From NCBI RefSeq assembly GCF_020622345.1, contig NZ_JACNMO010000015.1, forward strand, positions 1 through 64,000: DNA of 64,000 nt. Reading direction: 5' to 3'. This stretch comes from Roseobacter weihaiensis (GTDB lineage: Bacteria; Pseudomonadota; Alphaproteobacteria; Rhodobacterales; Rhodobacteraceae). The translations under genes were made by a program, and so were the position numbers. The notes beneath the pieces were generated by a model. The model was not told the DNA's origin. It saw only the letters and a list, made by a program, of their open reading frames with translations, and did not search any database. Shown one piece after another: positions 17,426 through 27,015 of this stretch; the first letter of the stretch is position 1, and the number at the start of each line of letters is the position of its first letter.

Positions 17426-18448
17426 CTACCCCCCGAACAGATCGGTCTGGGCCTTGGGCGCGTCAAGGCCCAGATGCGCCCAGCCCTTGTGCGCCAGCAT
17501 CCGGCCACGGGGGGTGCGCTGGATCAGGCCCTGTTGCAACAGGAACGGCTCGATGACTTCCTCCAGCGCGTCACGGCTTTCGCTCAGGGCCGCACTGAGC
17601 GTCTCGATCCCCACCGGCCCGCCGCTGTAGTTCTCCGCGATCAGCGTGAGGTACCGCCGATCCGCGCCGTCCAGCCCCAGGTGATCGACGCCCAGACGGG
17701 TCAGCGCCATATCCGCCAGGTCACGGGTCACCTTACCGTCCCCTTCGACCACGGCAAAATCCACGACGCGGCGCAAAAGCCGCCCCGCAATCCGTGGCGT
17801 ACCGCGCGCGCGCCGGGCAATCTCGCGCGCACCACCTTCGTCAGCGGGGGCACCGAGCTTGCGGGCATTGCGGTCGACAATCACGAAAAGCTCGTCGTTG
17901 GTGTAGAACTGCAGCCGGGTGGGGATGCCAAAACGGTCGCGCAAGGGGGTGGTCAAGAGGCCCATCCGCGTGGTGGCACCGACCAGCGTGAAGGGCTGCA
18001 ATTCGATGCGCACGGTGCGCGCGGCGGGGCCTGCCCCGATCACCAGATCGAGCTCGAAATCCTCCAGCGCGGGGTAGAGCACTTCTTCGACCGCCGGGTT
18101 CAGGCGGTGAATTTCGTCAATAAAGAGAACATCGCGCGCCTCAAGGTTGGTCAGGATCGCCGCCAGATCGCCCGCCTTGGCCAGCACCGGACCGCTGGTC
18201 ATGCGAAAACTCACGCCCAATTCGCGCGCCATGATCTGCGCCAGCGTGGTTTTCCCCAAGCCGGGCGGGCCATGAAACAACGTGTGGTCCATCGCTTCGC
18301 CCCGGTGGCGCGCGGAGGCGATAAAGACGGCAAGATTGGCGCGCGCTTCAGCCTGACCCACGAACTCGTCCAGCATCTGCGGGCGCAGCGCGCGGTCACG
18401 GTCCTCTGGCAGCGGGTCGGGCCGGACGGTGGGGTCAATATCGCTCAT
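17426..18448 (-). CDS. ruvB: Holliday junction branch migration ATPase RuvB
   Basis: 340 residues. Walker [12 protein letters not shown], Walker B FIDEIHRL, sensor [18 protein letters not shown] with the arginine finger region, and the C-terminal winged helix ending [13 protein letters not shown]. RuvB hexamers drive branch migration with RuvA. The gene lies 26 nt after ruvA in the ruvC-ruvA-ruvB operon and runs on into the tol block. Confidence 0.98.
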   Translation of the reverse strand: MSDIDPTVRPDPLPEDRDRALRPQMLDEFVGQAEARANLAVFIASARHRGEAMDHTLFHGPPGLGKTTLAQIMARELGVSFRMTSGPVLAKAGDLAAILTNLEARDVLFIDEIHRLNPAVEEVLYPALEDFELDLVIGAGPAARTVRIELQPFTLVGATTRMGLLTTPLRDRFGIPTRLQFYTNDELFVIVDRNARKLGAPADEGGAREIARRARGTPRIAGRLLRRVVDFAVVEGDGKVTRDLADMALTRLGVDHLGLDGADRRYLTLIAENYSGGPVGIETLSAALSESRDALEEVIEPFLLQQGLIQRTPRGRMLAHKGWAHLGLDAPKAQTDLFGG

Positions 18449-18474
18449 GAGGTATCCTGCCTAGCTGACGCACC

Positions 18475-19134
18475 CTAGCCCTTTGGCGCGAGGAGTTTCA
18501 ACGCAGCGCGAATGAGCGCGGTGGTATCCGCATCAGGGTCATCGCCAGCGGCCTGCGCGATGGCACTGGCCGCATCGGAGGGGCTGTAGCCCAGATTGCC
18601 GAGAGCCGACAGCGCGTCTGCCTGGGCCGAAGGGTTTTGCGGCGCGGGTGCGGGGGCCGCTGCTACATCCTGCAACACCGCTGCCGCTGCCTCGCCGCTC
18701 GCCTGCGCGACCGTACCGCCCATCGCCATGACACCGGGCGCTTTATCCTTGAGGTCGAGGACCACACGCTGTGCAATCTTCGGCCCGACCCCTTTGGCCG
18801 CCTTGACCGCGCTCCAGTCGCCCAGTGCAATGGCGCGGCCCACCCCATCTGCCCCCAGCGTGCCGAGGATCGCCAGCGACGCCTTGGCCCCAACGCCCTG
18901 CACGGAGGTCAGCAGCCGGTGCCATTCTTTCTCTGCCAGCGTGGTGAAACCATAAAGCTGCATCAGGTCTTCGCGCACCACCAGATCGGTAAAAAGGGCG
19001 ACAACCTCGCCATTGCCCGGCAGCGCGGCCAGCGTCCGCTCGGAACAATAGACCAGATACCCCACGCCCTGAACATCCACGAGCACGTGATCTGCAGCAC
19101 GGTGCTCCAGCCGCCCGGTAATCTTGCCGATCAT
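18475..19134 (-). CDS. ruvA: Holliday junction branch migration protein RuvA
   Basis: 219 residues from the ATG at 19134 ([12 protein letters not shown]), which overlaps the ruvC stop by 4 nt; an upstream ATG would sit inside ruvC. N-terminal OB fold, then two helix-hairpin-helix motifs ([17 protein letters not shown] and [17 protein letters not shown]) that hold the junction arms, a flexible linker rich in Ala and Pro, and a C-terminal domain that docks on RuvB ([20 protein letters not shown]). Confidence 0.98.
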   Translation of the reverse strand: MIGKITGRLEHRAADHVLVDVQGVGYLVYCSERTLAALPGNGEVVALFTDLVVREDLMQLYGFTTLAEKEWHRLLTSVQGVGAKASLAILGTLGADGVGRAIALGDWSAVKAAKGVGPKIAQRVVLDLKDKAPGVMAMGGTVAQASGEAAAAVLQDVAAAPAPAPQNPSAQADALSALGNLGYSPSDAASAIAQAAGDDPDADTTALIRAALKLLAPKG

Positions 19135-19637
19135 GCGCGGGCCCTCGCCAGCGCTGCACTCAGCCCGCCGGCCCCGCTGTGGTGCGCATGGCAAATGGCA
19201 ATCGCAAGCGCATCTGCAGCATCCGCCCCCTCGATCACGGCGCCCGGCAGTTGAAGCCGGACCATATGCAATACCTGCGCCTTGTCGGCATGGCCAACCC
19301 CGACCACGGTTTTTTTGATTTTATTGGGCGCATATTCTCCCACGGGCAGCCCCGCCTGCGCTGGAACCAGCATCGCGATGCCGCGCGCCTGCCCAAGCTT
19401 GAGCGTGCCTGCTCCGTCCTTGTTGACAAAGGTCTGTTCTACCGCGGCGACCTGCGGCAGGTAGCGCGCCACCACGGAGGTAAGCTGTTGGTGCAAGGAC
19501 AGCAAACGATCGGCCAGCGCCTCACCCTGCGACCGACAAACACCGTTCGCCACATGCGTCAGCTTGCTGCCGGCTACGTCGATGATGCCCCACCCGAGAT
19601 TGCGCAACCCCGGATCAATGCCAATTACACGTGTCAT
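19131..19637 (-). CDS. ruvC: Crossover junction endodeoxyribonuclease RuvC
   Basis: 168 residues. RuvC resolves Holliday junctions. The catalytic acidic residues are visible: Asp in [12 protein letters not shown] at the N-terminus, Glu in [11 protein letters not shown], and the paired Asp in [15 protein letters not shown]. It is the first gene of the leftward ruvCAB operon; upstream is a 331-bp divergent gap shared with the DUF1127 gene. Confidence 0.98.
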   Translation of the reverse strand: MTRVIGIDPGLRNLGWGIIDVAGSKLTHVANGVCRSQGEALADRLLSLHQQLTSVVARYLPQVAAVEQTFVNKDGAGTLKLGQARGIAMLVPAQAGLPVGEYAPNKIKKTVVGVGHADKAQVLHMVRLQLPGAVIEGADAADALAIAICHAHHSGAGGLSAALARARA

Positions 19638-19968
19638 GCCGCCTGCCCTGCCAATTTATCTCTTTTTTGATGCACTAGCACGAAAGGCGAACATCCGCCA
19701 AGCAGTTCCTTTTTTGGCAGAATATTCGCGCCGTTTGTTCAAAACACCCGGACCAAGGCGCAAAAGCGTCGGTAATTGACCTGTCTACGACAATTCAAAA
19801 GCATTATTTTCTTTTTATTTACGGCAATTTAACCATGCACAATACCTATGCAAGAATTGCATATCGACCTTGCGTTTTCTCATCTTGCTTAAAATTCAGG
19901 CACACCCTATCTGCCCCTCACAACGCACCGGCATGACCGGTTCACTCTCAGATAAAAGGACGGCTATC
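19638..19968. promoter_or_regulatory. Divergent AT-rich control region between ruvC and the DUF1127 gene, with a palindrome
   Basis: No gene is supported in these 331 bp. The DNA is clearly more AT-rich than its surroundings and must hold the ruvC and DUF1127 promoters. The clearest signal is TATGCAAGAATTGCATA at 19847-19863, 7-bp arms around a 3-bp centre, about 105 bp before the DUF1127 start and likely an operator. I could not fix promoter hexamers with confidence. Confidence 0.45.
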
Positions 19969-20187
19969 ATGGCTATTTTCGATACCACACGCACTACTTA
20001 CGGTTCCGCCACAGCAGCGAGCCGTCTCTTTGGCAAGCTCAACACGGTCTTCGCCGCCGCTGTTGCCTGGAATGACGCACGCGTCACCCGCAACGCACTG
20101 AGCGCCCTGACAGATCGCGAACTGGCAGATATCGGTCTGACCCGGAGCGACATCGACGCTGTTGCAGAGAACAAGATCACACGATGA
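19969..20187 (+). CDS. DUF1127 domain-containing small protein
   Basis: 72 residues from the ATG at 19969, which has AAAAGGA about 9 nt upstream; a longer frame from 19870 lacks a ribosome binding site. The C-terminal part RNALSALTDRELADIGLTRS is a standard DUF1127 (YjiS-like) motif, arginine-rich and helical. Short DUF1127 proteins are abundant in alphaproteobacteria and have been linked to phosphate or carbon stress and to RNA-level control; no specific role can be given here. It is a single-gene transcription unit with its own palindrome upstream and strong terminator downstream, which suggests high and regulated expression. Confidence 0.88.
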   Translation: MAIFDTTRTTYGSATAASRLFGKLNTVFAAAVAWNDARVTRNALSALTDRELADIGLTRSDIDAVAENKITR

Positions 20188-20217
20188 CGCAGTCGGTCTA
20201 TCCGGTTGATGGAAAAG

Positions 20218-20257
20218 AAAAAGCCGCGCCTTCCAACAGAGAAGGGCGCGGCTTTTT
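20218..20257 (+). terminator. Rho-independent terminator after the DUF1127 gene
   Basis: Stem GCCGCGCC (20223-20230) with GGCGCGGC (20245-20252), extended by TTC/GAA with a one-base bulge, flanked by AAAAA before and TTTTT after. A strong terminator that could act in both directions; it lies 30 nt past the stop. Confidence 0.9.
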
Positions 20258-20329
20258 AACAGTCGAAATCCTTGGAGGGACTTTCGATACTCATCACAAA
20301 AACGGCACTTTGACCGTTCTTACCAAACG

Positions 20330-20674
20330 CTAACCAAATACACTCAACAACAGACCCGCCAACTGGGACGTGACCGGGTCGACCTGCATGATCCAGGCGC
20401 AGGCCTGCTCGAACGAGGTGCCCAAGCTCAATGCCTCAATGCGTCCCGCGTAGGTCGCAGGACCAACGGCAGCCAGTGTCACCGCCTTGAAGAACGCAAA
20501 TCCAATAATGGCGGCAGCAAGGATGCGCAGGCGCAGCCCCGTGCGCCCCTTTTTCGGCTCAACCGTAATCAGCCCATCGGGATTGATCTTTGCCACATAC
20601 CCCTTCGCAAGCTCCTTGTGCTTGCGCTCAAGGCTATCGAGGCGTTTCTCAAATTGAGCGAATGCGTCAGACAT
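20330..20674 (-). CDS. Small membrane protein of unknown function
   Basis: 114 residues. A charged N-terminal helix (MSDAFAQFEKRLDSLERKHK), a short beta segment (GLITVEPKKGRTGLRLR), and a first membrane helix at about 50-68 (LAAAIIGFAFFKAVTLAAV). The C-terminus has a second hydrophobic stretch. It looks like an inner-membrane protein with a cytosolic coiled-coil start. No family is recognised. It stands alone between the DUF1127 terminator and prmA. Confidence 0.68.
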   Translation of the reverse strand: MSDAFAQFEKRLDSLERKHKELAKGYVAKINPDGLITVEPKKGRTGLRLRILAAAIIGFAFFKAVTLAAVGPATYAGRIEALSLGTSFEQACAWIMQVDPVTSQLAGLLLSVFG

Positions 20675-20781
20675 CCAACTCTCCCACTAATCAGGCCCCC
20701 ACCGGATCGGAAAACAAGATGCTCTGTAATTGACTAAAATTCAAGGAATACTGGCTGAATATGACGAAAATGGGGCCGATT

Positions 20782-21657
20782 TCAAGGGTTTCTACTTAGG
20801 GTAAGCGTGGTCCAGTCAACAATCTCTGCGCGGTGAATAAGATTGAAGCCGGAGCGTGTATAAACCTTGATCACATCCTCTGCCTGTTCGTTCAGAATTC
20901 CGGACAGAATCGCATATCCACCGGGCTGAACATGGGTTGTCATATCCGGCGCAAGCGCGACAAGCGGTCCCTTGAGGATGTTGGCAAAGACCAGATCAAA
21001 GGGCGCGGCCCCGGTCAGCTTCGGATGCGCGAAACCGGCAGCCTCGACGCAGGCCACCCGGCCCTCCAGACCATTGGCCCGCACATTGCTGCGCGCAACC
21101 TCGACGGCGACGGCGTCTATATCGCTGGCGAGGACCGGCTCTTCCCAGATCCGTGCGGCGGCCATGGCGAGCACAGCCGTCCCACAGCCGATGTCCGCGA
21201 CGTTGCGCCCTTCAACCCCCCCTTCAATCAAGCGATCAAGCGCCTGCAGGCAGCCCAGGGTTGTGCCATGGTGCCCGGTGCCAAAGGCCATCGCCGCCTC
21301 GATCAGCAGCGGCTCTGCACCAGCAGGCACCTTGTCGGCGTCATGGCTGCCATAGACAAAGAACCGCCCGGCTTCCACCGGGGCCAGTTCCCGGCGGACA
21401 TGCGCCACCCAGTCGGTTTCCGGCAGTTCCGACACCACAAAAGGGTTGGCCTGCATCGCGGCGGCCAGCAACATCAAGGCGGTTTCGTCAGGCTTTTCGG
21501 TGAAGTACCCGCCGACCTCCCAAAGCCCCGAGCCGTCTTCGACCTCAAAAACGCCGACACCTGTGGGTTCAGGCAGGAGGTTTTCCATAGCCGCGCCCAG
21601 CTTTTCCGCAGCGGGTTTGCCGCGCAGGGTGGTCAGAGCAGTAAAGGTCGGCATCAT
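20782..21657 (-). CDS. prmA: Ribosomal protein L11 methyltransferase
   Basis: 291 residues. The C-terminal two-thirds is a class I SAM methyltransferase with NVADIGCGTAVLAMAAARIW (motif I) and DLVFANILKGPLVALAP, where the NxL block is typical of PrmA; the N-terminal substrate domain is poorly conserved. GTGHHGTT precedes motif I as expected. PrmA trimethylates ribosomal protein L11. Its ATG overlaps the stop of the MATE gene by 4 nt, so it is translationally coupled to an exporter with no obvious functional link. Confidence 0.93.
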   Translation of the reverse strand: MMPTFTALTTLRGKPAAEKLGAAMENLLPEPTGVGVFEVEDGSGLWEVGGYFTEKPDETALMLLAAAMQANPFVVSELPETDWVAHVRRELAPVEAGRFFVYGSHDADKVPAGAEPLLIEAAMAFGTGHHGTTLGCLQALDRLIEGGVEGRNVADIGCGTAVLAMAAARIWEEPVLASDIDAVAVEVARSNVRANGLEGRVACVEAAGFAHPKLTGAAPFDLVFANILKGPLVALAPDMTTHVQPGGYAILSGILNEQAEDVIKVYTRSGFNLIHRAEIVDWTTLTLSRNP

Positions 21658-23045
21658 CTTCTCCGGTATCGGTCGGGGTTCGGGTAGGGCCGCGGCGGTC
21701 CCGCGTCAAGTACAGCATCAGACACAGTGTCGAGCCTGCACACAAAACGCCAGGCCCAGAGACAGCCGGCAGCGCCCACAAGCGCGCTAGCCGTGGCCTG
21801 CCCATAGATCACACCGGGCGCACCGTAAAGCGTGGCAAGGGTCGCGGCGGCAGGCCAGCCCAGCAGGGCTTCCTTGCTCCAGTTGAGAAAGGTCGACCTT
21901 CCGGGTCGCCCCAGATTGTTGAAGGCGGCATTTGCAACAAAAAGCGTTCCGACAAAGACAAAACCCCCAACGCCAACGGTCGTAAACGCCCAAAGCACCT
22001 CCGCCCCCTGACCTGACAAGCCAAAAAGCGCGATGACCTGCGGTGTTGCAAAGATCAGCGCGCCCCACATGACAAGCGTGTAGCCCAGGCAAAAGATCAA
22101 AGCGTCACGGTAGGCTGAGCGTACACGGTCCAAATGCCCCGCACCGAAGTTCTGGCCAAAGATGCCACCGATCGCGCCTGAAAGCGCAAAGACCCCGCCA
22201 AAGGCCACCACGGTCAGACGCCCAACCACGGCCCAGGCCGCAACCGCGTCGTCGCCGAAGGCGGCGATGACCATGGTCAGCAGGTAATTGCCCACCGGCG
22301 TTGCCAATTGGGTCGCAATGGCAGGCATGGCAATCAGCATGTAGGGTCGGGTGAGGCTCAGAAACTCCCCTCGGGACGGCTTCGCAATCAGGCTGTGCTG
22401 CACAATGGCAAAGTAGAGCCCAAGCGCCATCAGGGCGATGCGGAACGCAAAAAGCCCGATTGCCGCACCATCCAGCCCCCAGCCCAGCCACAGGATCAGG
22501 ATGGGATCAACCATCATCAGCAGGCCGCCGGACAGCAAGGTGACATACATCGCCTTGGCCCCCAGACCTTCGGCACGCAGCACACCGGAGGCAATCATAC
22601 CGACGGCCATCAGCGGCAGCGACGGCATGGTTATCAGCAGATAGCGCGCCGCCAGCGCCGCCGTCTCACCGGTGGCCCCTGCAAGGTGGACAAGCTCGTA
22701 CCGGAACAGCACAACAAGGGTTGCCACGCAGGTCTGAAACCCTGCCGCGGTTATCATTGCCGCCCCCGCTTGCCGACGCGCCAGCGGTCGGTCGCGGGTG
22801 CCAATGCTGCGCGACACCATCGCGGTCGAGGCGATCATCAGCCCCACGCCGGAAGAGACCGAAAAGAACTGGATCGCGAAGGCAAAGCCAATGGCCGCGA
22901 CCAGCCTCGGGTCGCCAAGCTTGGAAATCCACACCAGGTTTACGGCATCGACCAGAAACACGAAGGTGATGCCAAAGGCTCCGGTCGCCGTCATCCGGAT
23001 CACATGGCCCATAGTGGATCCGGTCAGGAAGCGGCCTTCGCTCAT
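21654..23045 (-). CDS. MATE-family multidrug/toxin efflux transporter
   Basis: 463 residues from the ATG at 23045 (MSEGRFLTGSTMGHVIRMTA), which overlaps the stop of the MFS gene by 4 nt. About 12 membrane helices in two related halves, with FLVDAVNLVWISKLGDPRLVA in helix 2 and a matching GALSGAIGGIFGQNFGAG-like segment in the second half, as in the MatE fold. It would export cationic compounds in exchange for H+ or Na+. The set MFS - MATE - prmA forms one tightly overlapping leftward unit. The substrate is unknown. Confidence 0.88.
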   Translation of the reverse strand: MSEGRFLTGSTMGHVIRMTATGAFGITFVFLVDAVNLVWISKLGDPRLVAAIGFAFAIQFFSVSSGVGLMIASTAMVSRSIGTRDRPLARRQAGAAMITAAGFQTCVATLVVLFRYELVHLAGATGETAALAARYLLITMPSLPLMAVGMIASGVLRAEGLGAKAMYVTLLSGGLLMMVDPILILWLGWGLDGAAIGLFAFRIALMALGLYFAIVQHSLIAKPSRGEFLSLTRPYMLIAMPAIATQLATPVGNYLLTMVIAAFGDDAVAAWAVVGRLTVVAFGGVFALSGAIGGIFGQNFGAGHLDRVRSAYRDALIFCLGYTLVMWGALIFATPQVIALFGLSGQGAEVLWAFTTVGVGGFVFVGTLFVANAAFNNLGRPGRSTFLNWSKEALLGWPAAATLATLYGAPGVIYGQATASALVGAAGCLWAWRFVCRLDTVSDAVLDAGPPRPYPNPDRYRRR

Positions 23046-24274
23046 TCCGCCGGGGCGGCGATCGGGCGGGCAAAGATCGTCTCGTTTCCCTTTTCGGGAT
23101 GGCGCGGGATCAGCATCGCCAGCATGAAAGAGATCGCCGCCATGCCTGCGGCCAGAAAGAATACCGCTGCCGGAGACCAGAGCCACAACAGCCCCAGAGA
23201 GACCGGCAGAAACACCGCCGCGATGTGGTTGATGGTAAAGGCCACAGCGGCCGTGGGGGCGATATCACCGGGGTCCGCGATCTTTTGAAAGTAGGTCTTG
23301 AGCGCCAGCGCCAGCCCGAAAAAGATATGGTCCAGCACATAGAGTGTGGCCGCGACCGCCACCCCCCAGCCCAGATAATAAACCCCGCCGTAGCACAAAA
23401 ACACCGTGACAAGGCCGATGTATTCGACGCCAAGTGTGTTGCGTTCGCCAAAATGGCCGACGGCCCGCCCCAGCAAAGGCGCCACCAGCATGTTGATGAC
23501 AAGGTTTATCAGATAGAGCAGCGTGATCTCATGCACGTCATAGCCGAATTTCTCGACCATCATGAAACCCGCAAAGACCACGAAAATCTGCCGCCGCGCG
23601 CCCGACATGAACTGCAACGCGTAGTAGAGCCAGTATCGCTTGCGCAGCACCATCTTCTTGGTCTGGGGGTTGGGGGCCTCGAACTGCGGATAGGCGATCA
23701 TGGCAAAGAGAGCGATGGCCACCGTCATGCCACCGCCCACCATATAGACGGTGTTGTAGGACAGCGACAGGGTCTCCCAGAGCGCCATGATCGTCAGATA
23801 GGCCACCAAGGTGGCCGCTGAGCCTGCGGCGAGAAGCCAGCCGAGCATTTGCGGCGCTTCTTCCTTTTTGAGCCACTGCAGTTGCAGCGATTGATTGACC
23901 GTCTCGTAATAGTGAAACCCGATGGAGCTGAGCATGGTGATTGCCAGAATACCGCCCATCGAGGGGAACCACGCGGTCACCGCCGTGGCCGCCCCCAGCA
24001 GGATCAGAGATACAAGGCCCAGCACCTGCTCGCGCACAAAGATGATGATGGCGATCACCCCCACCGCCAGAAAGCCGGGGATTTCGCGCACGGTGTGCAA
24101 CAGGCCAATGTCAGAGCCGTCGAAACTGGCCGCGTCGATCACGAAGTTATTGAGCAGGGCAGACCATGTATTAAAGGCAATCGGCATCGCCAGCGCCATC
24201 AGAAACAACAGCGCGATGGGCCGTCGCCAAAACGGCAGATGTCGTGCATCGGCGAGGGGAACCAAACGGGCCAT
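23042..24274 (-). CDS. Major facilitator superfamily (MFS) transporter
   Basis: 410 residues, about 12 membrane helices with a cytosolic loop in the middle (EAPNPQTKKMVLRKRYWLYY), the normal MFS layout. The first helix pair carries FDGSDIGLLHTVREIPGFLAV. There is no ligand-specific motif. A short, charged C-terminal tail follows the last helix. It begins a three-gene unit with the MATE exporter and prmA. The direction of transport and the substrate cannot be told. Confidence 0.85.
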   Translation of the reverse strand: MARLVPLADARHLPFWRRPIALLFLMALAMPIAFNTWSALLNNFVIDAASFDGSDIGLLHTVREIPGFLAVGVIAIIIFVREQVLGLVSLILLGAATAVTAWFPSMGGILAITMLSSIGFHYYETVNQSLQLQWLKKEEAPQMLGWLLAAGSAATLVAYLTIMALWETLSLSYNTVYMVGGGMTVAIALFAMIAYPQFEAPNPQTKKMVLRKRYWLYYALQFMSGARRQIFVVFAGFMMVEKFGYDVHEITLLYLINLVINMLVAPLLGRAVGHFGERNTLGVEYIGLVTVFLCYGGVYYLGWGVAVAATLYVLDHIFFGLALALKTYFQKIADPGDIAPTAAVAFTINHIAAVFLPVSLGLLWLWSPAAVFFLAAGMAAISFMLAMLIPRHPEKGNETIFARPIAAPAE

Positions 24275-24356
24275 AAAATGTGCATATGCCCTTTATGCCG
24301 ATTTGACGAGGTACAATTTTTGCCTTGAAGCGCTAACGAAAGCTGTCCCGTGGCCC

Positions 24357-24575
24357 CTATCTGGCCGTCTTATCAGCGACACCTGATGAGGCTGCGACAT
24401 TCCCGTGCCAGTCCTCAACTGAGGTCTGAGGGGCGGTGCCCAGCGACATCACCACCAGCAGCGTCCCAAACAAAAAGCCAATGACCAAAGCCCAACCGGC
24501 GGGCAGTGGCGTCACCGCCGGTTCCAGCGCCCAAAGCTGTGCAGAGGAAGTGCGATCTGTCTCTTGGAATGACAT
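24357..24575 (-). CDS. Small single-helix membrane protein of unknown function
   Basis: 72 residues. The start is strong: AAGGAGAAATCAA directly before the ATG. A polar N-terminus (MSFQETDRTSSAQLWALEP), one membrane helix at about 27-45 (WALVIGFLFGTLLVVMSLG) and a polar C-terminal tail. It resembles small subunits or stabilisers of membrane complexes by architecture only. It stands alone, 82 nt before the MFS gene; a TATAAT-like sequence occurs about 80 nt upstream. Confidence 0.65.
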   Translation of the reverse strand: MSFQETDRTSSAQLWALEPAVTPLPAGWALVIGFLFGTLLVVMSLGTAPQTSVEDWHGNVAASSGVADKTAR

Positions 24576-24700
24576 TTGATTTCTCCTTTGACCGTCCTCG
24601 ACCCCGTGGTGCGAGCGACATCATCAGAGATAGCCCCTGCAGAAACATAACTAAAACGAATATTTATTATAGCCGACATCATAATTCGTGATGCTTGGGA

Positions 24701-26947
24701 TTAATAGAAGCTTTGCGGATCAATATCGACGGCCACGCGCAGATCGCCCTTGATCCGCAAGTGCCCTACCCATCGCGCCAGCGCATCCTGCAAGGGCGCG
24801 CTCTTTTCCGCCTTGACCAGCAACCGGACACGATGCCGCCCGCGGACCCGTGCAATAGGGGCAGGCGCGGGCCCGAACACCTGCGCCCCGATCTTGCGGA
24901 GGGGAGCGTCCTGCCGGGCCAGCAGATTGCCCGCGTCAAAAACCTGCGCCACATCTGTTCCGCTCAGAATGATGCCCGCCATCCGACCATAAGGTGGCAC
25001 GCCCGCCGCTTCCCGTTCGCGCGCCTCTGCCGCCCAGAATTCCTCCTCGTCTCCGGCGAGAATGGCGCGGATCACCGGATGCTCGGGCTGATAGGTCTGC
25101 AACAGCGCCGTGCCGGGTTTCTCCGCCCGCCCCGCGCGCCCGGCCACCTGACGCATCAGTTGAAAGGTACGCTCCGCCGCGCGCAGGTCTGACCCCTGCA
25201 AGCCGAGGTCTGCATCGATGACCCCCACCAGGGTGAGCTTTGGAAAGTTGTGGCCCTTGGCCACCAGCTGCGTGCCGATGATGATGTCTGCGGCCCCCTC
25301 GGCAATCGATTCGATCTCGGCCTTGAGCGCGCGGGCGGAGCCATACATGTCCGAGCTTAGCGTCGCGATCTTTGCGTCGGGGAAAAGCAATGCGGCTTCC
25401 TCACCCAGTCGCTCGACGCCGGGCCCCACCGGGGCCAGACGGTCCTCCGCAGCACAGGCGGGGCAGACCGTCGGCATCGGTTTGCTTTCACCGCATTGAT
25501 GACAGACCAGACGCTTGAGAAACCGGTGCTCGACCATCCGGGCATCACAATCGTCACAGCCAATCTGATGCCCGCAAGCGCGGCAGAGTGTGATCGGCGC
25601 GTATCCCCGCCGATTGATAAACAGCATGGATTGTTCATCACGCGCCAGACGTGCCTCGACCGCGCGCTGCAGATCCCCCGAGACCCAGCGGTTCGCAGGC
25701 AGGCTTTCGCCGCGCATGTCGATCGCGCGCATCTCGGGCAGCACCGCCGGCCCGAACCGCGACGTCAGCTCAAGGCGCGCGTATTTGCCTGCCTGCGCGT
25801 TGGCCCAGCTTTCCAAAGACGGTGTGGCGGAGGCAAGCACCACCTGGCAGCCCGCGATCGACGCGCGCAGCACCGCCATATCGCGGGCGTTATAGAGCAC
25901 ACCCTCTTCCTGTTTGTAGGAGGTATCGTGCTCTTCATCCACGACGATCAACCCGAGGTTCTGAAACGGCAGAAACAGCGCCGATCGCGCGCCGATCACC
26001 AGTTGTGCGCCCCCCTGCCCGACCATCCGCCAGATGCGCCGCCGCTCGGTCATGGTGGCGCCGGAATGCCACTCCGCAGGGCGCGCGCCGAACCGTGCCT
26101 CGACCCGCGTGAGAAACGCCGCCGTCAGCGCGATCTCAGGCAGGAGCACCAAGGCCTGACGCCCCGCTGACAAGGCTGCGGCCACCGCTTCGAGGTAAAC
26201 TTCGGTTTTGCCGGATCCGGTCACCCCGCGCAGCAGGGTGGTGCCATAGCGCTCCGACCGGACAGCCTCGGCCAGCCTTGTGGCACCGGTCGCCTGATCG
26301 GGTGTCAGCGCGTTGCCCGGCAGGTTCGGGTCCAGCCGCGCAAAGGGCAGATCGCGCGGGCTGTCTTCTTCCCGCACCACGCCTTGTGCCACGAGACCCT
26401 TGATAACCGATGGGCCAACTCCCGCCATCTCGGCCAGTTCCTTGAGGGTGAACGACAGATCCCCGTAGTGTGCCAAGGCCTCCAGCACTTTGGTCCGGGC
26501 GGCGGTCTTCTTGTCGGGCAGTCCGCTCCCCCGGCGGTAGATCTTGCGCATCGACGGCGGATCGCCCAGACCCGGCGCGCGCGTCGCCAGCCGCAGCATC
26601 GCCGGCAGCGGCGTCAGCGTATAAGCTGCGGCCCGCTGCAGAAAATCACGCATCTCCTCGCGCATCGGGGCCGCATCCAGAACCCGGTAGGCCGCCCGGA
26701 TCTTTGACAGGTCATAGTCGCCCTTGCCCGGCCCCCAGACCACTCCCAGCACCTTGCGCGGCCCCAGCGGCACCTCTACAAAGGCCCCCAGAGGACACCC
26801 GCCTTCGGGGGCGCGATAATCCAGCGCGCGTCCCAAAGGCTGGGTTGTCAGCACGGCAATCAGGCAGCCCTGGTCATAAAATTGCGGCAGGCTCAACAGG
26901 CTGTCTTTCGAAATAGGGCGTTTGAGGGTTTCAGCATCGCAGATCAT
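24701..26947 (-). CDS. priA: Primosomal protein N' (replication restart helicase PriA)
   Basis: 748 residues from the ATG at 26947; the true start is uncertain because neither this ATG nor one at 26995 has a clear ribosome binding site, and the family core begins near YDQGCLIAVLTTQPLGRALD. N-terminal DNA-binding domain, Walker A GVTGSGKTEVYL, DEEHD box (VVDEEHDTSYKQEEG), and the eight-cysteine zinc insert (CRACGHQIGCDDCD, then CHQCGESKP and CPACAAED). PriA reloads the replisome at stalled forks. It is divergent from the transaldolase gene, with which it shares a 68-bp gap. Confidence 0.94.
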   Translation of the reverse strand: MICDAETLKRPISKDSLLSLPQFYDQGCLIAVLTTQPLGRALDYRAPEGGCPLGAFVEVPLGPRKVLGVVWGPGKGDYDLSKIRAAYRVLDAAPMREEMRDFLQRAAAYTLTPLPAMLRLATRAPGLGDPPSMRKIYRRGSGLPDKKTAARTKVLEALAHYGDLSFTLKELAEMAGVGPSVIKGLVAQGVVREEDSPRDLPFARLDPNLPGNALTPDQATGATRLAEAVRSERYGTTLLRGVTGSGKTEVYLEAVAAALSAGRQALVLLPEIALTAAFLTRVEARFGARPAEWHSGATMTERRRIWRMVGQGGAQLVIGARSALFLPFQNLGLIVVDEEHDTSYKQEEGVLYNARDMAVLRASIAGCQVVLASATPSLESWANAQAGKYARLELTSRFGPAVLPEMRAIDMRGESLPANRWVSGDLQRAVEARLARDEQSMLFINRRGYAPITLCRACGHQIGCDDCDARMVEHRFLKRLVCHQCGESKPMPTVCPACAAEDRLAPVGPGVERLGEEAALLFPDAKIATLSSDMYGSARALKAEIESIAEGAADIIIGTQLVAKGHNFPKLTLVGVIDADLGLQGSDLRAAERTFQLMRQVAGRAGRAEKPGTALLQTYQPEHPVIRAILAGDEEEFWAAEAREREAAGVPPYGRMAGIILSGTDVAQVFDAGNLLARQDAPLRKIGAQVFGPAPAPIARVRGRHRVRLLVKAEKSAPLQDALARWVGHLRIKGDLRVAVDIDPQSFY

Positions 26948-27015
26948 GCGGTAAAGCCAAGCGCAAGAAAGTAATATGTTAGCGTTCACATTCACTTTTC
27001 GAAAGGACCCGACCC

